Below, in pieces: positions 1 through 9,079 of a DNA stretch of 23,104 nucleotides. How positions within the stretch are numbered: the stretch's first letter is position 1; each line of letters begins with the position of its first letter. The notes under the pieces were generated by a model. That model had not been told where the DNA came from. It did not search any database and saw nothing but the letters and a program-made list of their open reading frames with translations. The position numbers were made by a program, and so were the translations under genes. The DNA lies in the IMG/VR virus record IMGVR_UViG_3300039171_000012, positions 1 to 23,104 of that record. One strand, given 5' to 3'. The stretch is from a virus.

Positions 1-2
1 CT

Positions 3-1595
3 ACAACAGGATGGGCCTCATCGTCAGGTGTAGCAGTATTTACATCAGCTCCTACACCTGTTGAAGCAACAGGATGTCTTGGTGTGCAGGTGTCAACTGC
101 AACAGAGGACTCATATTTTAGTCAAACAGCAGCAAACTTAACTGACACCCTTGTCTATTGTTGGCTACTGCCAGGCGGCGTACTTGAAACGGTTGTAGGG
201 GGCGGCGTGCAGATTTACCTAGGCGACGGCACCAACAACCGAGGGTACCACATTGGTGGATCTAACGGTGCTGGCTTTAGGCACGATGCCGGCCCAGTGG
301 TGTGGCAGTGTTTCGTTGTAGATACCGGTAACTTGCCAGCTAATACGTCACAGTTCGGCGGCGGCGCTCCTAACTTCGGCGCTATAACACGAGTTGGAAA
401 CGTATTTACAACTCTGGCTAAGTCAGTTGGTAATCAAGAGAACTGCTTTATTGACATCATTGCATACGGCAACGGTGGGTTGACTATCACCGGTGGCGGC
501 ACAGGCACCGAAGGAAAGTTTCTTGAAATAGCAACAGCAGACCGATCAGAAGCCAATCTAACAGCATACGGTATATGTCGAGAACTAGGGTCAGGTCTGT
601 TTGGGCTGCAAGGGCCTCTCACGTTTGGTAGCACAGGAACCGGCAGCGTTGACTTTGAAGACACTGGTCTTACTGTGGTTTTTGAAGATCGTAACATAGG
701 AACAAACAAATACGGTATTACGATTGCAGGCGGCACAGGCAACACCACCGTTATATTTGGAAACAGGGACGGCGTCGGCCTAGGGTCACAGGGCGTTAAC
801 TTTGTTTGTCCCACTGGCGTAGGCGCGTTCTGGAATGCTAGTGACACAGACATTAACCTACTAGGCATGTACGGTGGCTCGCTGGCTGGATTTAACAACG
901 GTGTTACATTTACAAGCAGCGCCACAACCGGTCCTAATCACGAGATCTTCTCAACAGCGTTTAGGCAGTGCGGGTTAATAACTGTAGGAACAACAGAATT
1001 CAGAAATAACTCGATTACAGGCAGTGTAGCAACAAGTGCAGTACTCCTCGAAACTACATCTATAGTAAGCGATCTAGTGTTTACTTCAGCCGGCACTGGT
1101 CACGCGATAACAATTGAAACACCCGGCACCTACGATTTCACAGACTTTACATACGAAGGGTACGCAGCAACAGACGGCTCTACCGGCAACGAATCATTCT
1201 ATAATAACAGTGGCGGTGCAGTTACGATTAATGTATCAGGAGGTGATTCACCAACAGTAAGAAACGGCGCTGGCGCGAGCACAGTAGTAAACAACAACAT
1301 CAGTATTACTGTTACTAACCTAAAAGACAACACCGAAGTCAGAGTTTTCTTAACCAGCACTCTTGATAATGCAGCCCCGTATACTGCACCCACCGAAGTT
1401 ACTGGAATCGAGGTTGCAACTGATGGCACAGCTGGTGCTAGAAGCTTTACGTTTTCTGTTGCTGCTGGCACCGGGTTAACTATTAGGACGTTTAATGAGA
1501 GGTGGATAGCTGCCGACATTGCTATTGTTCCGAACTCATCACAAGAAGTACAGATTGCACAGCAGCGTGACAGAGTATTTACTAACCCTAGCTAG
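3..1595 (+). CDS. Glycine-rich beta-structured virion protein, 5' truncated
   Basis: The reading frame is open from the first full codon of the window, so the gene starts upstream; an internal GTG at 84 has no convincing ribosome binding site and is probably not the start. The visible 530 or so residues are rich in Gly, Thr, Asn and Val with short repeated beta-strand-like stretches, typical of phage fiber or beta-helix proteins. No enzymatic motif, signal peptide or membrane segment is seen. It lies directly upstream of three more virion-type genes and ends 40 bases before a late-promoter-like box. I infer a tail fiber or other surface structural protein; the exact role is unknown. Confidence 0.7.
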   Translation, partial: TTGWASSSGVAVFTSAPTPVEATGCLGVQVSTATEDSYFSQTAANLTDTLVYCWLLPGGVLETVVGGGVQIYLGDGTNNRGYHIGGSNGAGFRHDAGPVVWQCFVVDTGNLPANTSQFGGGAPNFGAITRVGNVFTTLAKSVGNQENCFIDIIAYGNGGLTITGGGTGTEGKFLEIATADRSEANLTAYGICRELGSGLFGLQGPLTFGSTGTGSVDFEDTGLTVVFEDRNIGTNKYGITIAGGTGNTTVIFGNRDGVGLGSQGVNFVCPTGVGAFWNASDTDINLLGMYGGSLAGFNNGVTFTSSATTGPNHEIFSTAFRQCGLITVGTTEFRNNSITGSVATSAVLLETTSIVSDLVFTSAGTGHAITIETPGTYDFTDFTYEGYAATDGSTGNESFYNNSGGAVTINVSGGDSPTVRNGAGASTVVNNNISITVTNLKDNTEVRVFLTSTLDNAAPYTAPTEVTGIEVATDGTAGARSFTFSVAAGTGLTIRTFNERWIAADIAIVPNSSQEVQIAQQRDRVFTNPS

Positions 1596-1600
1596 CAGCA

Positions 1601-1607
1601 TAAATAC
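1601..1607 (+). promoter_or_regulatory. T4-type late promoter box
   Basis: TAAATAC in the short gap between the truncated fiber gene and the first paralog gene, preceded by CA. It matches the core of the T4 late promoter TATAAATA and lies 29 bases before the next ATG, with AGAGGAA as ribosome binding site in between. Confidence 0.6.
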
Positions 1608-1635
1608 ATTTAACTAAAAGATTAGAGGAATAATA

Positions 1636-3282
1636 ATGGCTGGCAATCGAAAATTTACACAAATACCACCAGAAGGAACAGGCGATCGCATAAGAGTCAA
1701 GGCTCACACTAACGTCTTTTATGAGCAAAAAACAGCACCTATCGTCGTCGGCGCAACAGTAACATTACTTACTAGCGGCTTAATTGGAAAGATCACTCGT
1801 GTGCGCGAGGATACGTTGGTCACCGGACTCATATCAATAAACTGGAGTGACCTGTCAGAAGATGCAGACACTACGGTTCCTATCACTGGCGAAAGCATAG
1901 AGGTCGATAACGGAAATGCAGCCACGGTAGCAGCCAGCGTGGGCTCTACTGAGTCTTTTGACACATACGCTAACGTTAGTACCACAGTCAGCTACAACAA
2001 TCATTACTATGGACAAAAGGTATCAGCACAGGGCGAAGCACACGTTAGGTTTGGTGAAGGTCCAGCTCGCGTTAACGCAGCAGGCAAGCTCGAAATAGAT
2101 TTGTCGACTATTATGGCAGAGTACCCCTTTGTTTATAGCCGTCTAGCTGAGGAATTTTCGGTAATATCTTCAGGAAGCGGCCAAGTATTTCACGACAATG
2201 TTTCAGGGGCCTTAGCATTACAAAACCAAACTGCTTCAGGTGACAAGATAACATACCGTTCTAACCTCTGGCATCACTATACACCAGGCGTTCCTATTAT
2301 TACTGAACAGACGGTTGACCTTAACGACCAAGGCAAGCAGAACGTAACAAGACGCTGGGGCATGTTTGACGACAGCGACGGCTTATTTTTTGCTCTCACT
2401 GGCACAGATTTTAGTTTTGTACGCAGGAGCTCAACCTCAGGAACTGTACAAGAGAACAATATCCCCCGCAGTGACTGGAATCAGGATCGATTGGACGGTT
2501 CAGCATCGCAAGAGTCTAACCCCAGTGGGGTAAAGTTAGACCTAAGGACACTCAACGTGTTCTGGATGGACTATACTTGGCACGGTGCTGGTATCGTACG
2601 GTTTGGTGTGTTCGCCAAAGGACAGCGCATCGTGTGTCATATTGAGAGCTTTGCTAACCAAGTACCAGTGGCCTACATGCGACGAGCAAGTTTACCGATA
2701 ACCTGGGAAATCGAAAATACAGGTCTGTCGCAAAGTATCAGCGAAATGAGATGCTGGTCAGCTAGTGTGGCCAGCGGCGCACACTATGATCCTCTCAAGA
2801 ACGCAAAAACGTTCACTTACAACACAGGTGGTCCTGTAACATTAGTAGGGTCTACAGAGACGCCAATCGTTAGTTTACGCGCTCGAGACATATTCAACGA
2901 TATTAAAAACCACACAGTAACAGCACTTGAAAGAATCGAGGCGTGGGCATATGACAACACAACAGGCGCCGAAGGCATAGTAAAAATAAGATTATATGCA
3001 GGTGCAACAATAGACGGAACGTTTGTTGCTCACGGACCGGAAAGTGCAGTTGAGGTCAACGACACTGCCACTACCGTAAACGGTGGCGCGTTAGTGGCCG
3101 AGTACTATCTACGAGGCGACAGAACCTGGCAATTCGAAGACATTGTTCAGCTACAGTATCGTACAATCATCCAAAATGCAGATGGAACTATTCCGGAGTT
3201 CACGTTTACTGCCCAGCGACAGTTTGGGACGAGTGACGTTAATTTTGAAACCCAGATGCGATGGAAAGAGGTAATAGGTTAA
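1636..3282 (+). CDS. Virion structural protein, paralog A of a tandem pair
   Basis: A 548-residue protein starting at ATG after AGAGGAA. It is a clear paralog of the next gene: both begin MAG-x-R-(K/R)-FT, then share PPEGTGDRIRV around residues 10-20, RFGEG in the first third, HHY-x-PG near residue 215, the block around NPSG near residue 290, and a W-x-GAG-(I/R)-(V/I)-RFGV block near residue 320. The composition is beta-rich with no enzymatic motif. Tandem duplication and the late promoter point to a virion surface or fiber protein. The shared N-terminus could be an attachment module, which is inference. Family recognised only as a conserved phage structural type. Confidence 0.75.
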   Translation: MAGNRKFTQIPPEGTGDRIRVKAHTNVFYEQKTAPIVVGATVTLLTSGLIGKITRVREDTLVTGLISINWSDLSEDADTTVPITGESIEVDNGNAATVAASVGSTESFDTYANVSTTVSYNNHYYGQKVSAQGEAHVRFGEGPARVNAAGKLEIDLSTIMAEYPFVYSRLAEEFSVISSGSGQVFHDNVSGALALQNQTASGDKITYRSNLWHHYTPGVPIITEQTVDLNDQGKQNVTRRWGMFDDSDGLFFALTGTDFSFVRRSSTSGTVQENNIPRSDWNQDRLDGSASQESNPSGVKLDLRTLNVFWMDYTWHGAGIVRFGVFAKGQRIVCHIESFANQVPVAYMRRASLPITWEIENTGLSQSISEMRCWSASVASGAHYDPLKNAKTFTYNTGGPVTLVGSTETPIVSLRARDIFNDIKNHTVTALERIEAWAYDNTTGAEGIVKIRLYAGATIDGTFVAHGPESAVEVNDTATTVNGGALVAEYYLRGDRTWQFEDIVQLQYRTIIQNADGTIPEFTFTAQRQFGTSDVNFETQMRWKEVIG

Positions 3283-3285
3283 CAT

Positions 3286-4914
3286 ATGGCAGGCGAAAGA
3301 AGATTTACACGAATACCACCAGAAGGCACAGGCGATCGCATACGAGTTCAGCACTCGATTGACATCCTTTATAATAGCCGAACAGGAGTGCTAACTCAAG
3401 GAGACACAGTTTTCTTTAACGCTAGCACTATATCTGGCACTATTATTAGAGTGCGAGAAGATACTGCTACTTCTGGTTTGATTTCTATTAATCTCGACAG
3501 CGCAAACAGAGATAAAAATACATTGCCTCAGCAAGGCGAAAACATTCAACGGCTACCTGGTAACACTCAGTTAGCAAAGGTAGCCCCTGGAGACCCAATT
3601 GACGTGTATGCTAGCGTTGGTACTCTTGTGGGGTACAACGACCAATATAACGGGTTATTAATCGACAACAAAGGTGCTGCTGCGATAAGGTTCGGTGAAG
3701 GCGAAGCAACACTAGACGCATTTGGCGGACTGCGCGTATCTAACTCATCGGTGCAAGGTGATTACTTTTTCCCGCAAGGCGTTAACACCCGACTGTTTTC
3801 TATTAATGCACAAGGTAGTGCAACAATCACCCATGATGCAAATTTAAGAGCTGTGGTATTAACAAACACTGGAGCAACAGGCGACTTAATACAGTACACG
3901 TCAGATCAATATCACCACTATATTCCAGGGTTTGGGCAAACAACGTTAATGACAGTAGCAGCAGGCGATACTGGCAAGGCCAATCTTACTCGCAACTGGG
4001 GTTACTTCAATGATGACAATGGCATGATGTTTCGAGAGTCTAACGGATTATCGGCTGTTGTACGGTCTAGTGTTACTGGTACTGTACAAGAAACCATTGT
4101 CGATCAATCCAACTGGAACAAAGACACATTTGACGGCACCAGTGGCATTGATAACCCCTCTGGTGTTGCACTTGACGTAACCAAAGACAACATATACTGG
4201 TTCGACATGCAATGGCTAGGCGCTGGACGAATCAGGTTTGGTGTCTATATAGCTGGCGAGCGGGTAATAGCACACGAATATTACCATAGTAACTTGTATC
4301 CTTACCCTAACATGCAGACAGGTTCACTTCCTATAAGAATCGAGCAACGTAATGACGGAGCAACTGGCGCTACTAGTCAGCTCAAGCTTTGGTGTTGCGG
4401 CGTATTAACTGAAGGCAACGTGGACATAAGCCAATTAGGAACAAACTTTAGTGTAGAAGCAGCTGGCATCACCTCCGGAACAACAGAAACTCTTATAGGA
4501 GGAACTCGGCCAATCGCAGTACACCCCAGCGGCGATATAAATCACAACTTGTACTTCCCCAAAGACATATTTGTCGGAGCATGGGACTCGACCGCAGGAG
4601 CCGCAGCATTTGTTAAGATCGGAGTTTATGGCGGCGGAGAGATTGCCGGCGGATCCTGGGATCAAAAACCGGGAACGCTGTTTGAATCAAACACTACAGG
4701 CACAGTAGGCACCCCTGGACTAAAAATTGCAGAGTATTTTGTAAATGCTACACAAATAATCGATACATCGTCGAGATTTTCAAACTCACAAAACGCTATA
4801 AAAAACAAAGCAGACGGCACTCAACCGTTGTTCTACTTCACAGCAACCAAGTTAGTAGGCACCAATGACGTTAGTACGCAACTGTCAATTACATTTAAGG
4901 ACGTGCCTAACTAA
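3286..4914 (+). CDS. Virion structural protein, paralog B of a tandem pair
   Basis: A 542-residue paralog of the preceding gene, starting three bases after its stop codon; the ribosome binding site (GAAAGAGG) lies inside the upstream gene. The first residues and the middle third (HHY, RNWG, TVQE, NPSG, LGAGRIRFGV) align well with paralog A, while the last 150 or so residues are less alike. Nucleotide identity is very high over the first 50 bases (43 of 47 between 1651-1697 and 3301-3347). Its stop overlaps the ATG of the next gene (TAATG). Likely a surface or fiber component made in the same transcript; the exact function is unknown. Confidence 0.75.
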   Translation: MAGERRFTRIPPEGTGDRIRVQHSIDILYNSRTGVLTQGDTVFFNASTISGTIIRVREDTATSGLISINLDSANRDKNTLPQQGENIQRLPGNTQLAKVAPGDPIDVYASVGTLVGYNDQYNGLLIDNKGAAAIRFGEGEATLDAFGGLRVSNSSVQGDYFFPQGVNTRLFSINAQGSATITHDANLRAVVLTNTGATGDLIQYTSDQYHHYIPGFGQTTLMTVAAGDTGKANLTRNWGYFNDDNGMMFRESNGLSAVVRSSVTGTVQETIVDQSNWNKDTFDGTSGIDNPSGVALDVTKDNIYWFDMQWLGAGRIRFGVYIAGERVIAHEYYHSNLYPYPNMQTGSLPIRIEQRNDGATGATSQLKLWCCGVLTEGNVDISQLGTNFSVEAAGITSGTTETLIGGTRPIAVHPSGDINHNLYFPKDIFVGAWDSTAGAAAFVKIGVYGGGEIAGGSWDQKPGTLFESNTTGTVGTPGLKIAEYFVNATQIIDTSSRFSNSQNAIKNKADGTQPLFYFTATKLVGTNDVSTQLSITFKDVPN

Positions 4915-5582
4915 TGCCTCAATTAATTTATAACTACGGTGACTGGGACTTTTGGTCACTGTATGCTCCGCAAGATGGAACTTTTGGTAGACAAAAGGTA
5001 ACATTTGACGGACCAAATAAATTAATACTAGTCAACGAAGGCGAAACTGATCTTAACTTTAGGGAAGACGTTTACTCTAATTGGAAGGAGTGGTTAACGA
5101 CTAGAGAAAACGCCAAGTGGGAAGAAGCTATTACAGTGATCGGTGGTGACCCTTTGCCAGGACAGCGTGTGCTAGGTACTACATTCTTCCTAGACAACGG
5201 CTGGCGGATGCGTACATGGGAAGGCAACCACGAACTAACTGTTACTGGCAACGTGTTTACTACAGAAGGTGATCCTATATTTGTACCTACATTGCTTCCT
5301 TGGACCATTACTATTAACTTGAACACCAGTACCTTGGTAGAAGCCCTAGTACCTGAAACTAATCTCAACAGTACAGACATTGCTGCTGTTGTGAACAGCG
5401 TGTGGAACAACAACATACAAGGTGCAGATTCTGCACTAGGCATCCTTAACAGTATAATCGCAGACATTGGATCAATACCAGATAATGTGTGGGACGAGAT
5501 CATCGATGCTACAAAAGACCAAACTGCACGAGAGAAACTACGCAGGATTGCAACTAAGACACAGGACATTGCACTCCGATAA
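4914..5582 (+). CDS. Virion structural protein of 222 residues
   Basis: Starts by a one-base TAATG overlap with paralog B, so it is probably translationally coupled. The N-terminal half has many aromatic residues (YGDWDFWSLY, then SNWKEWL) and a segment, GWRMRTWEGNHELTVTGN, that I recognise in general terms from tail or neck-region proteins of many tailed phages. The C-terminal 70 residues look helical, with repeated (V/I)WN and VWDEI elements. Position after the two fiber-like genes supports a virion role. No catalytic motif is visible and no symbol is justified. Confidence 0.7.
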   Translation: MPQLIYNYGDWDFWSLYAPQDGTFGRQKVTFDGPNKLILVNEGETDLNFREDVYSNWKEWLTTRENAKWEEAITVIGGDPLPGQRVLGTTFFLDNGWRMRTWEGNHELTVTGNVFTTEGDPIFVPTLLPWTITINLNTSTLVEALVPETNLNSTDIAAVVNSVWNNNIQGADSALGILNSIIADIGSIPDNVWDEIIDATKDQTAREKLRRIATKTQDIALR

Positions 5583-5620
5583 CGCATACCATCTATCTAA
5601 GTTTATCTTCTAATACAAAC

Positions 5621-5627
5621 TAAATAC
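5621..5627 (+). promoter_or_regulatory. T4-type late promoter box
   Basis: TAAATAC (context ACTAAATACTAG) in the 63-base gap between the structural cluster and the next gene cluster, 19 bases before the ATG at 5646. AAGGA follows as ribosome binding site. Probably drives the 5646-9079 gene block. Confidence 0.6.
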
Positions 5628-5645
5628 TAGCAAGGAACTTACTAT

Positions 5646-5909
5646 ATGAAAAAACGCACTAGAAGCATACTAGAAGAACTTAATAACTTAGGTAGGCAAA
5701 AGAATAACGACTACTTAATTGATGCAACTGCGTCGAATATTATTGAGAGTTCAATTAATTTACTCAACAGAATTAATGATGTATATGACGAAGATACGGC
5801 ATCGGAGTTAGAACGACGATTCATCAATTCAATTAAGAGCGGTGACCCAAAAAAGTTTCGTCGCTCAATGGCTAGGATAATAGAGAGTAAAAACAATGAT
5901 GCTAAATGA
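5646..5909 (+). CDS. Small hypothetical helical protein (87 aa)
   Basis: ATG preceded by AAGGAACT, first gene after a late-promoter box. The product is charged and mostly helical by composition, with a basic N-terminus (MKKRTRSILEELN). An I-L-E sequence at residues 8-10 could be a prohead-protease-like site, but this gene is the weakest member of that set. Its last 14 bases overlap the start of the nucleotidyltransferase gene, suggesting co-translation. I do not recognise a family; an internal head protein is a guess from context. Confidence 0.6.
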   Translation: MKKRTRSILEELNNLGRQKNNDYLIDATASNIIESSINLLNRINDVYDEDTASELERRFINSIKSGDPKKFRRSMARIIESKNNDAK

Positions 5910-6759
5910 AGGTGGATCAATGCCCGGGGTCGGGGCAATACACATATCCGAGATCGAACCTACTCTTAATGCATTAGAGAAGATACTCGGAATTGACCTA
6001 AAGAACAATGTACTAGGTAGCGTAGGAAAAAAAGAGTTCTCAGGTGACATCGACGTTGCTCTACAGATAGACCCAAAAGATATTCCAGAATTCATAAACC
6101 GACTCGAAAAAACTCCCGAAGTGATTGACATTAAAAAATCTAGTGTTATAATGACTAAAGTAAAGATTGTTGACTACGATCAATCAAAAACAACAGCTAA
6201 GCCGAGAACTGGGCATGTACAAATAGACTTTATGCCAGGTGACCCGGATTGGATGAAAACATTTTATCACGCACCGAACGAAACTGAATCGAAGTACAAA
6301 GGAGTATTTCGTAATTTATTAATCTCGTCTATTGTTCCTCACTACCAATCAAAAGTATCAGACGAAACTATCGAAGACGGTAGGCCGGTGGAGCAAGAGC
6401 GATGGATGTGGTCATCAACCGACGGCCTAGTTAGAGTAAATCGCAAGCCTAAGCCTAAAAAGAACGGCAAAGGATACACCCAGCAATGGATAAACACTCG
6501 ACTAACTAAGCCAATGACAGACCCAAAGCAAATTGTAAAAACTCTAAACTTAGATTCAGTTGCTGACCTAAACTCGTTCGAAAGCCTACTAGCAGCTATC
6601 GAAAAAAACTACCCATCAGACATGGTAAGAAAGATTAAGGACAGCTTTGCCAACAACAGGACAGCACAGGACATTGGGCTGCCAGGCGAAGTAAAGACCG
6701 AAAGCCTGGCAGACAAGCAACTACGCAGAATTAAACAACTTAACGGGTTCAACAGATGA
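5896..6759 (+). CDS. Pol-beta-superfamily nucleotidyltransferase-like protein
   Basis: A 287-residue protein with the signature of the DNA polymerase beta nucleotidyltransferase fold: G41-S42, then D51-I-D53 (GDIDVAL) after the helix, and a third carboxylate D111 on a following strand (HVQIDFM). In the family these acids bind the two catalytic metals and the enzyme transfers a nucleotide to RNA, protein or a small molecule; the substrate cannot be told here. ATG at 5896 gives the long form; ATG at 5920 has a better ribosome binding site (AAGGTGG) and would remove eight residues. The stop overlaps the next start (ATGA), pairing it with the KWDG-motif gene. I recall related pairs in marine T4-like phages. 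Confidence 0.7.
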   Translation: MMLNEGGSMPGVGAIHISEIEPTLNALEKILGIDLKNNVLGSVGKKEFSGDIDVALQIDPKDIPEFINRLEKTPEVIDIKKSSVIMTKVKIVDYDQSKTTAKPRTGHVQIDFMPGDPDWMKTFYHAPNETESKYKGVFRNLLISSIVPHYQSKVSDETIEDGRPVEQERWMWSSTDGLVRVNRKPKPKKNGKGYTQQWINTRLTKPMTDPKQIVKTLNLDSVADLNSFESLLAAIEKNYPSDMVRKIKDSFANNRTAQDIGLPGEVKTESLADKQLRRIKQLNGFNR

Positions 6760-7862
6760 GATTTCGCGAGATACAACGCGCCCTAAATGAGTCAAAGCAG
6801 TTACTAGAAGCTAGAGTTGGACGTGAGTATCAACACCTAGAAGACCTAGTGTTTGTTGACGGCAGTGAAGGCGCAATTAAAGCGGCAGACATACTAGATA
6901 AACTAGGCAGTAACAGCGGCGACGTAAGTATTAAGTGGGACGGCAATCCTACTATCTACTGGGGCCGAGACGAAGATGGAAAGTTTGTGCTAGTGGGCAA
7001 GAATGGGTGGGGCAAACTAAAAGCAACATCACCAGAAGAGCTAGTCGACTTCATTAATAGCACAGGCAAGGGCGAAGAATGGCGTGCCCAGTTTGCTTCT
7101 AATATGGGCAACTTATTTAGAATTATGGAGCAGTCAACGCCTACAGATTACCAGGGCTACGTATTTGGCGACCTCCTATACACCCCGGACAAGCCGTTCG
7201 AAACAACCAATGACGGTGTTGAATTTACCCCTAACCTTGTTAAATATACAGTGAGTAGCAATAGCGAACTCGGAAAGCGCATAGCAGCAAGTAAAGTTGG
7301 TGTTGTTGTTCATAACAAATTTAATGAGTTTGGGGATAAATCCAGCAAACCTATCACAGACGTAGAAGCACTAAACAGCGGTGACGTTGTTGTACTTGGC
7401 CAGACTTATGTAACGCACCAGCCCGAAGTAGATGTATCTGGTGTTGACAAGATTAGACAGCACGCCAAACAAAGTGCTGCGATCATGGACGAATTCCTTG
7501 CTCCGGTTAAGGGGTTAGCTGATATGAAGAACATCATATATACATACGTTAACCAAATGAGTCGTAACAAGCAACTAAAGAATCTAGAAACGGGCTTCTT
7601 TGACTGGCTACAAAAGTCAAAGGTTAGCACAAACAAACAAAAGAAGATTGCCGGAATGGCACAGGAGTCACCTAAGGCGCTACCTATAATCTTTAGATTA
7701 GTTAAAGAGATTATGGCTGTAAAAGATCATGTAATTGATCAACTCGACAGCGCCGACAGTGACGTTAAAGCAAGTACCGCAGGCGAACGCGGTGGCGAAG
7801 GATATGTCGCACAGGACTCAAAGATTAAGCTTGTGCCAAGAGCAAGATGGACACCAAACTAA
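6756..7862 (+). CDS. KWDG-motif protein, ligase/covalent-nucleotidyltransferase-like
   Basis: A 368-residue protein. K60-W-D-G63 after a hydrophobic strand matches motif I (K-x-D-G) of ATP-dependent ligases and capping enzymes, where the lysine is adenylated or guanylated. GYVFGDLLY (134-142) resembles motif III with an acid at D139, and KVGVVVHNKF (180-189) is in the place of motif IV, but without its usual Glu; both are weak matches. I recall related proteins of unknown function in cyanophages (possibly DUF6267). The N-terminus MRFREI and the site L16-L-E18|A19 fit a capsid-targeting propeptide. It overlaps the nucleotidyltransferase gene by ATGA. Ligase activity is inferred from motif I; a head-associated end-repair role is speculation. 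Confidence 0.65.
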   Translation: MRFREIQRALNESKQLLEARVGREYQHLEDLVFVDGSEGAIKAADILDKLGSNSGDVSIKWDGNPTIYWGRDEDGKFVLVGKNGWGKLKATSPEELVDFINSTGKGEEWRAQFASNMGNLFRIMEQSTPTDYQGYVFGDLLYTPDKPFETTNDGVEFTPNLVKYTVSSNSELGKRIAASKVGVVVHNKFNEFGDKSSKPITDVEALNSGDVVVLGQTYVTHQPEVDVSGVDKIRQHAKQSAAIMDEFLAPVKGLADMKNIIYTYVNQMSRNKQLKNLETGFFDWLQKSKVSTNKQKKIAGMAQESPKALPIIFRLVKEIMAVKDHVIDQLDSADSDVKASTAGERGGEGYVAQDSKIKLVPRARWTPN

Positions 7863-7871
7863 GGACTAGAT

Positions 7872-8210
7872 ATGAAAATTACTGAAATTACAGATGTAAA
7901 GAACAAAGGAAAGAAGTTAAGAGAGAATTCAGAGGTTGTTGAACTCGGCCGCAGCATGATGGATATGGCCGTAACACAAAAGGACGAAGAGGTATCTAAC
8001 AATCTAAGTAGCTTAGGCGACGCACTTACTCGCTTCGGAACAAACATGGGGCCCAAGAATATCAAGGACTTGGTTAGACAGACCGGCTTAGATCAAGGTA
8101 CTATACAAAAGTACATGGCAGCAGCAGAAAATCATCTTGAGAAAAACGGTCCTAACCGCGCCGGCGCAAAGGACATGGACGACGACAACTTCAACGACGA
8201 AGCTTATTAA
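7872..8210 (+). CDS. Hypothetical protein with MKITEI N-terminus (112 aa)
   Basis: ATG with AAGGA six bases upstream, the ribosome binding site overlapping the previous stop codon. The protein begins MKITEI, a member of the repeated N-terminal signature in this region, with L16-R-E18 as a possible processing site. The middle is helical and the C-terminus acidic (KDMDDDNFNDE). It ends in a TAATG overlap with the next gene. No known domain is recognised. Probably an internal head or assembly protein if the signature is a targeting sequence. Confidence 0.65.
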   Translation: MKITEITDVKNKGKKLRENSEVVELGRSMMDMAVTQKDEEVSNNLSSLGDALTRFGTNMGPKNIKDLVRQTGLDQGTIQKYMAAAENHLEKNGPNRAGAKDMDDDNFNDEAY

Positions 8211-9079
8211 TGGACTTTCTCAAGGACCTGCACGAAGCACGGATGACACGCAACGAAAACAACGTCAAGGTACTAACCTACACTGATTGTTGTGAGCGCC
8301 TGTATCTGTCTCTAATAGTCCTTGAGGTGTTGAGACAGTATCCACAACACCGTTCAGCGGCTACTAGGTATGCTCGCAAGACTACTGTGTATACCGGGTA
8401 TGACAGATTTAGTATGAGTAGCACAGACTTGTACAACTTCATCTACTTCGTCACAGGAGACAAGGCAGCAACCGATAAGCTCAAAGATCCGGATGCTGCC
8501 GGGGCAATGAGAGAGCGTACTACGCTGCCTACTATGGCAGTCAACCGATATCTTCAAAAGTTAGCAAATGGCGCTACGCCAGACCAAGTAAGTGCAATGT
8601 TTATGAAAGTAGAGTCATCTTTACACATCAGCAACAGTGCTTACAAAGCAGCAAGACGCGACCTAATGGGATATGCTAAGCTAGGTCACCCTGCCAGACA
8701 AGAGCTCGTAAGTATGCTATTACTGGCTTGTAGAGCTAAACTACGTAGCTCTGACATTATTGACGATCTAGAAAAATTGGCTGCTGACCGGCATCTAGAG
8801 ACTGCGAGAGTAGCAGACAACGAACCTACAGTAAGTATGCCTGATATTAACATGACTGGACAGGATCTTGCGCTGTACCGTTACGTTGTAGGAGCCAAGA
8901 ACATGCACATGACTAAGTTGTTTGTCGAGCATGTCAAGCAAGGCAAGGCTACTAACAGTGCAATGAACCAAGCATACCTGCCAGCAGTAGAAATGTTAGA
9001 CGATATCGTCACTGCTGGCCCAGCATTTATACAGCAACTTAGAGCATTACACAAACGAGCTAAAAAAGACAGAAAATAA
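8210..9079 (+). CDS. Hypothetical mostly helical protein (289 aa)
   Basis: Starts in a TAATG overlap. The first ten residues, MDFLKDLHEA, form a short amphipathic helix ending in L7-H-E9|A10, which fits the T4 prohead protease cleavage rule. The rest looks all-alpha, with Cys26-Cys27 near the start and a very basic tail (KRAKKDRK). No enzymatic motif is seen. It closes the five-gene block that includes the nucleotidyltransferase and KWDG proteins, before a new late promoter. Function unknown; a packaged or core protein is inferred from context. Confidence 0.65.
   Translation: MDFLKDLHEARMTRNENNVKVLTYTDCCERLYLSLIVLEVLRQYPQHRSAATRYARKTTVYTGYDRFSMSSTDLYNFIYFVTGDKAATDKLKDPDAAGAMRERTTLPTMAVNRYLQKLANGATPDQVSAMFMKVESSLHISNSAYKAARRDLMGYAKLGHPARQELVSMLLLACRAKLRSSDIIDDLEKLAADRHLETARVADNEPTVSMPDINMTGQDLALYRYVVGAKNMHMTKLFVEHVKQGKATNSAMNQAYLPAVEMLDDIVTAGPAFIQQLRALHKRAKKDRK

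Noticed and set aside
434-925. Minus-strand open frame of 163 codons opposite the first fiber gene
   Set aside because: It has the Pro/Val/Leu-rich composition of a shadow frame, no ribosome binding site, and all well supported genes are on the + strand. The same holds for the other minus-strand frames.
1681-1690. GCGATCGC octamer (cyanobacterial HIP1) at 1682 and again near 3332
   Set aside because: Both copies lie in the duplicated 5' module of the two paralogs, so they count as one event and do not indicate a cyanobacterial host.
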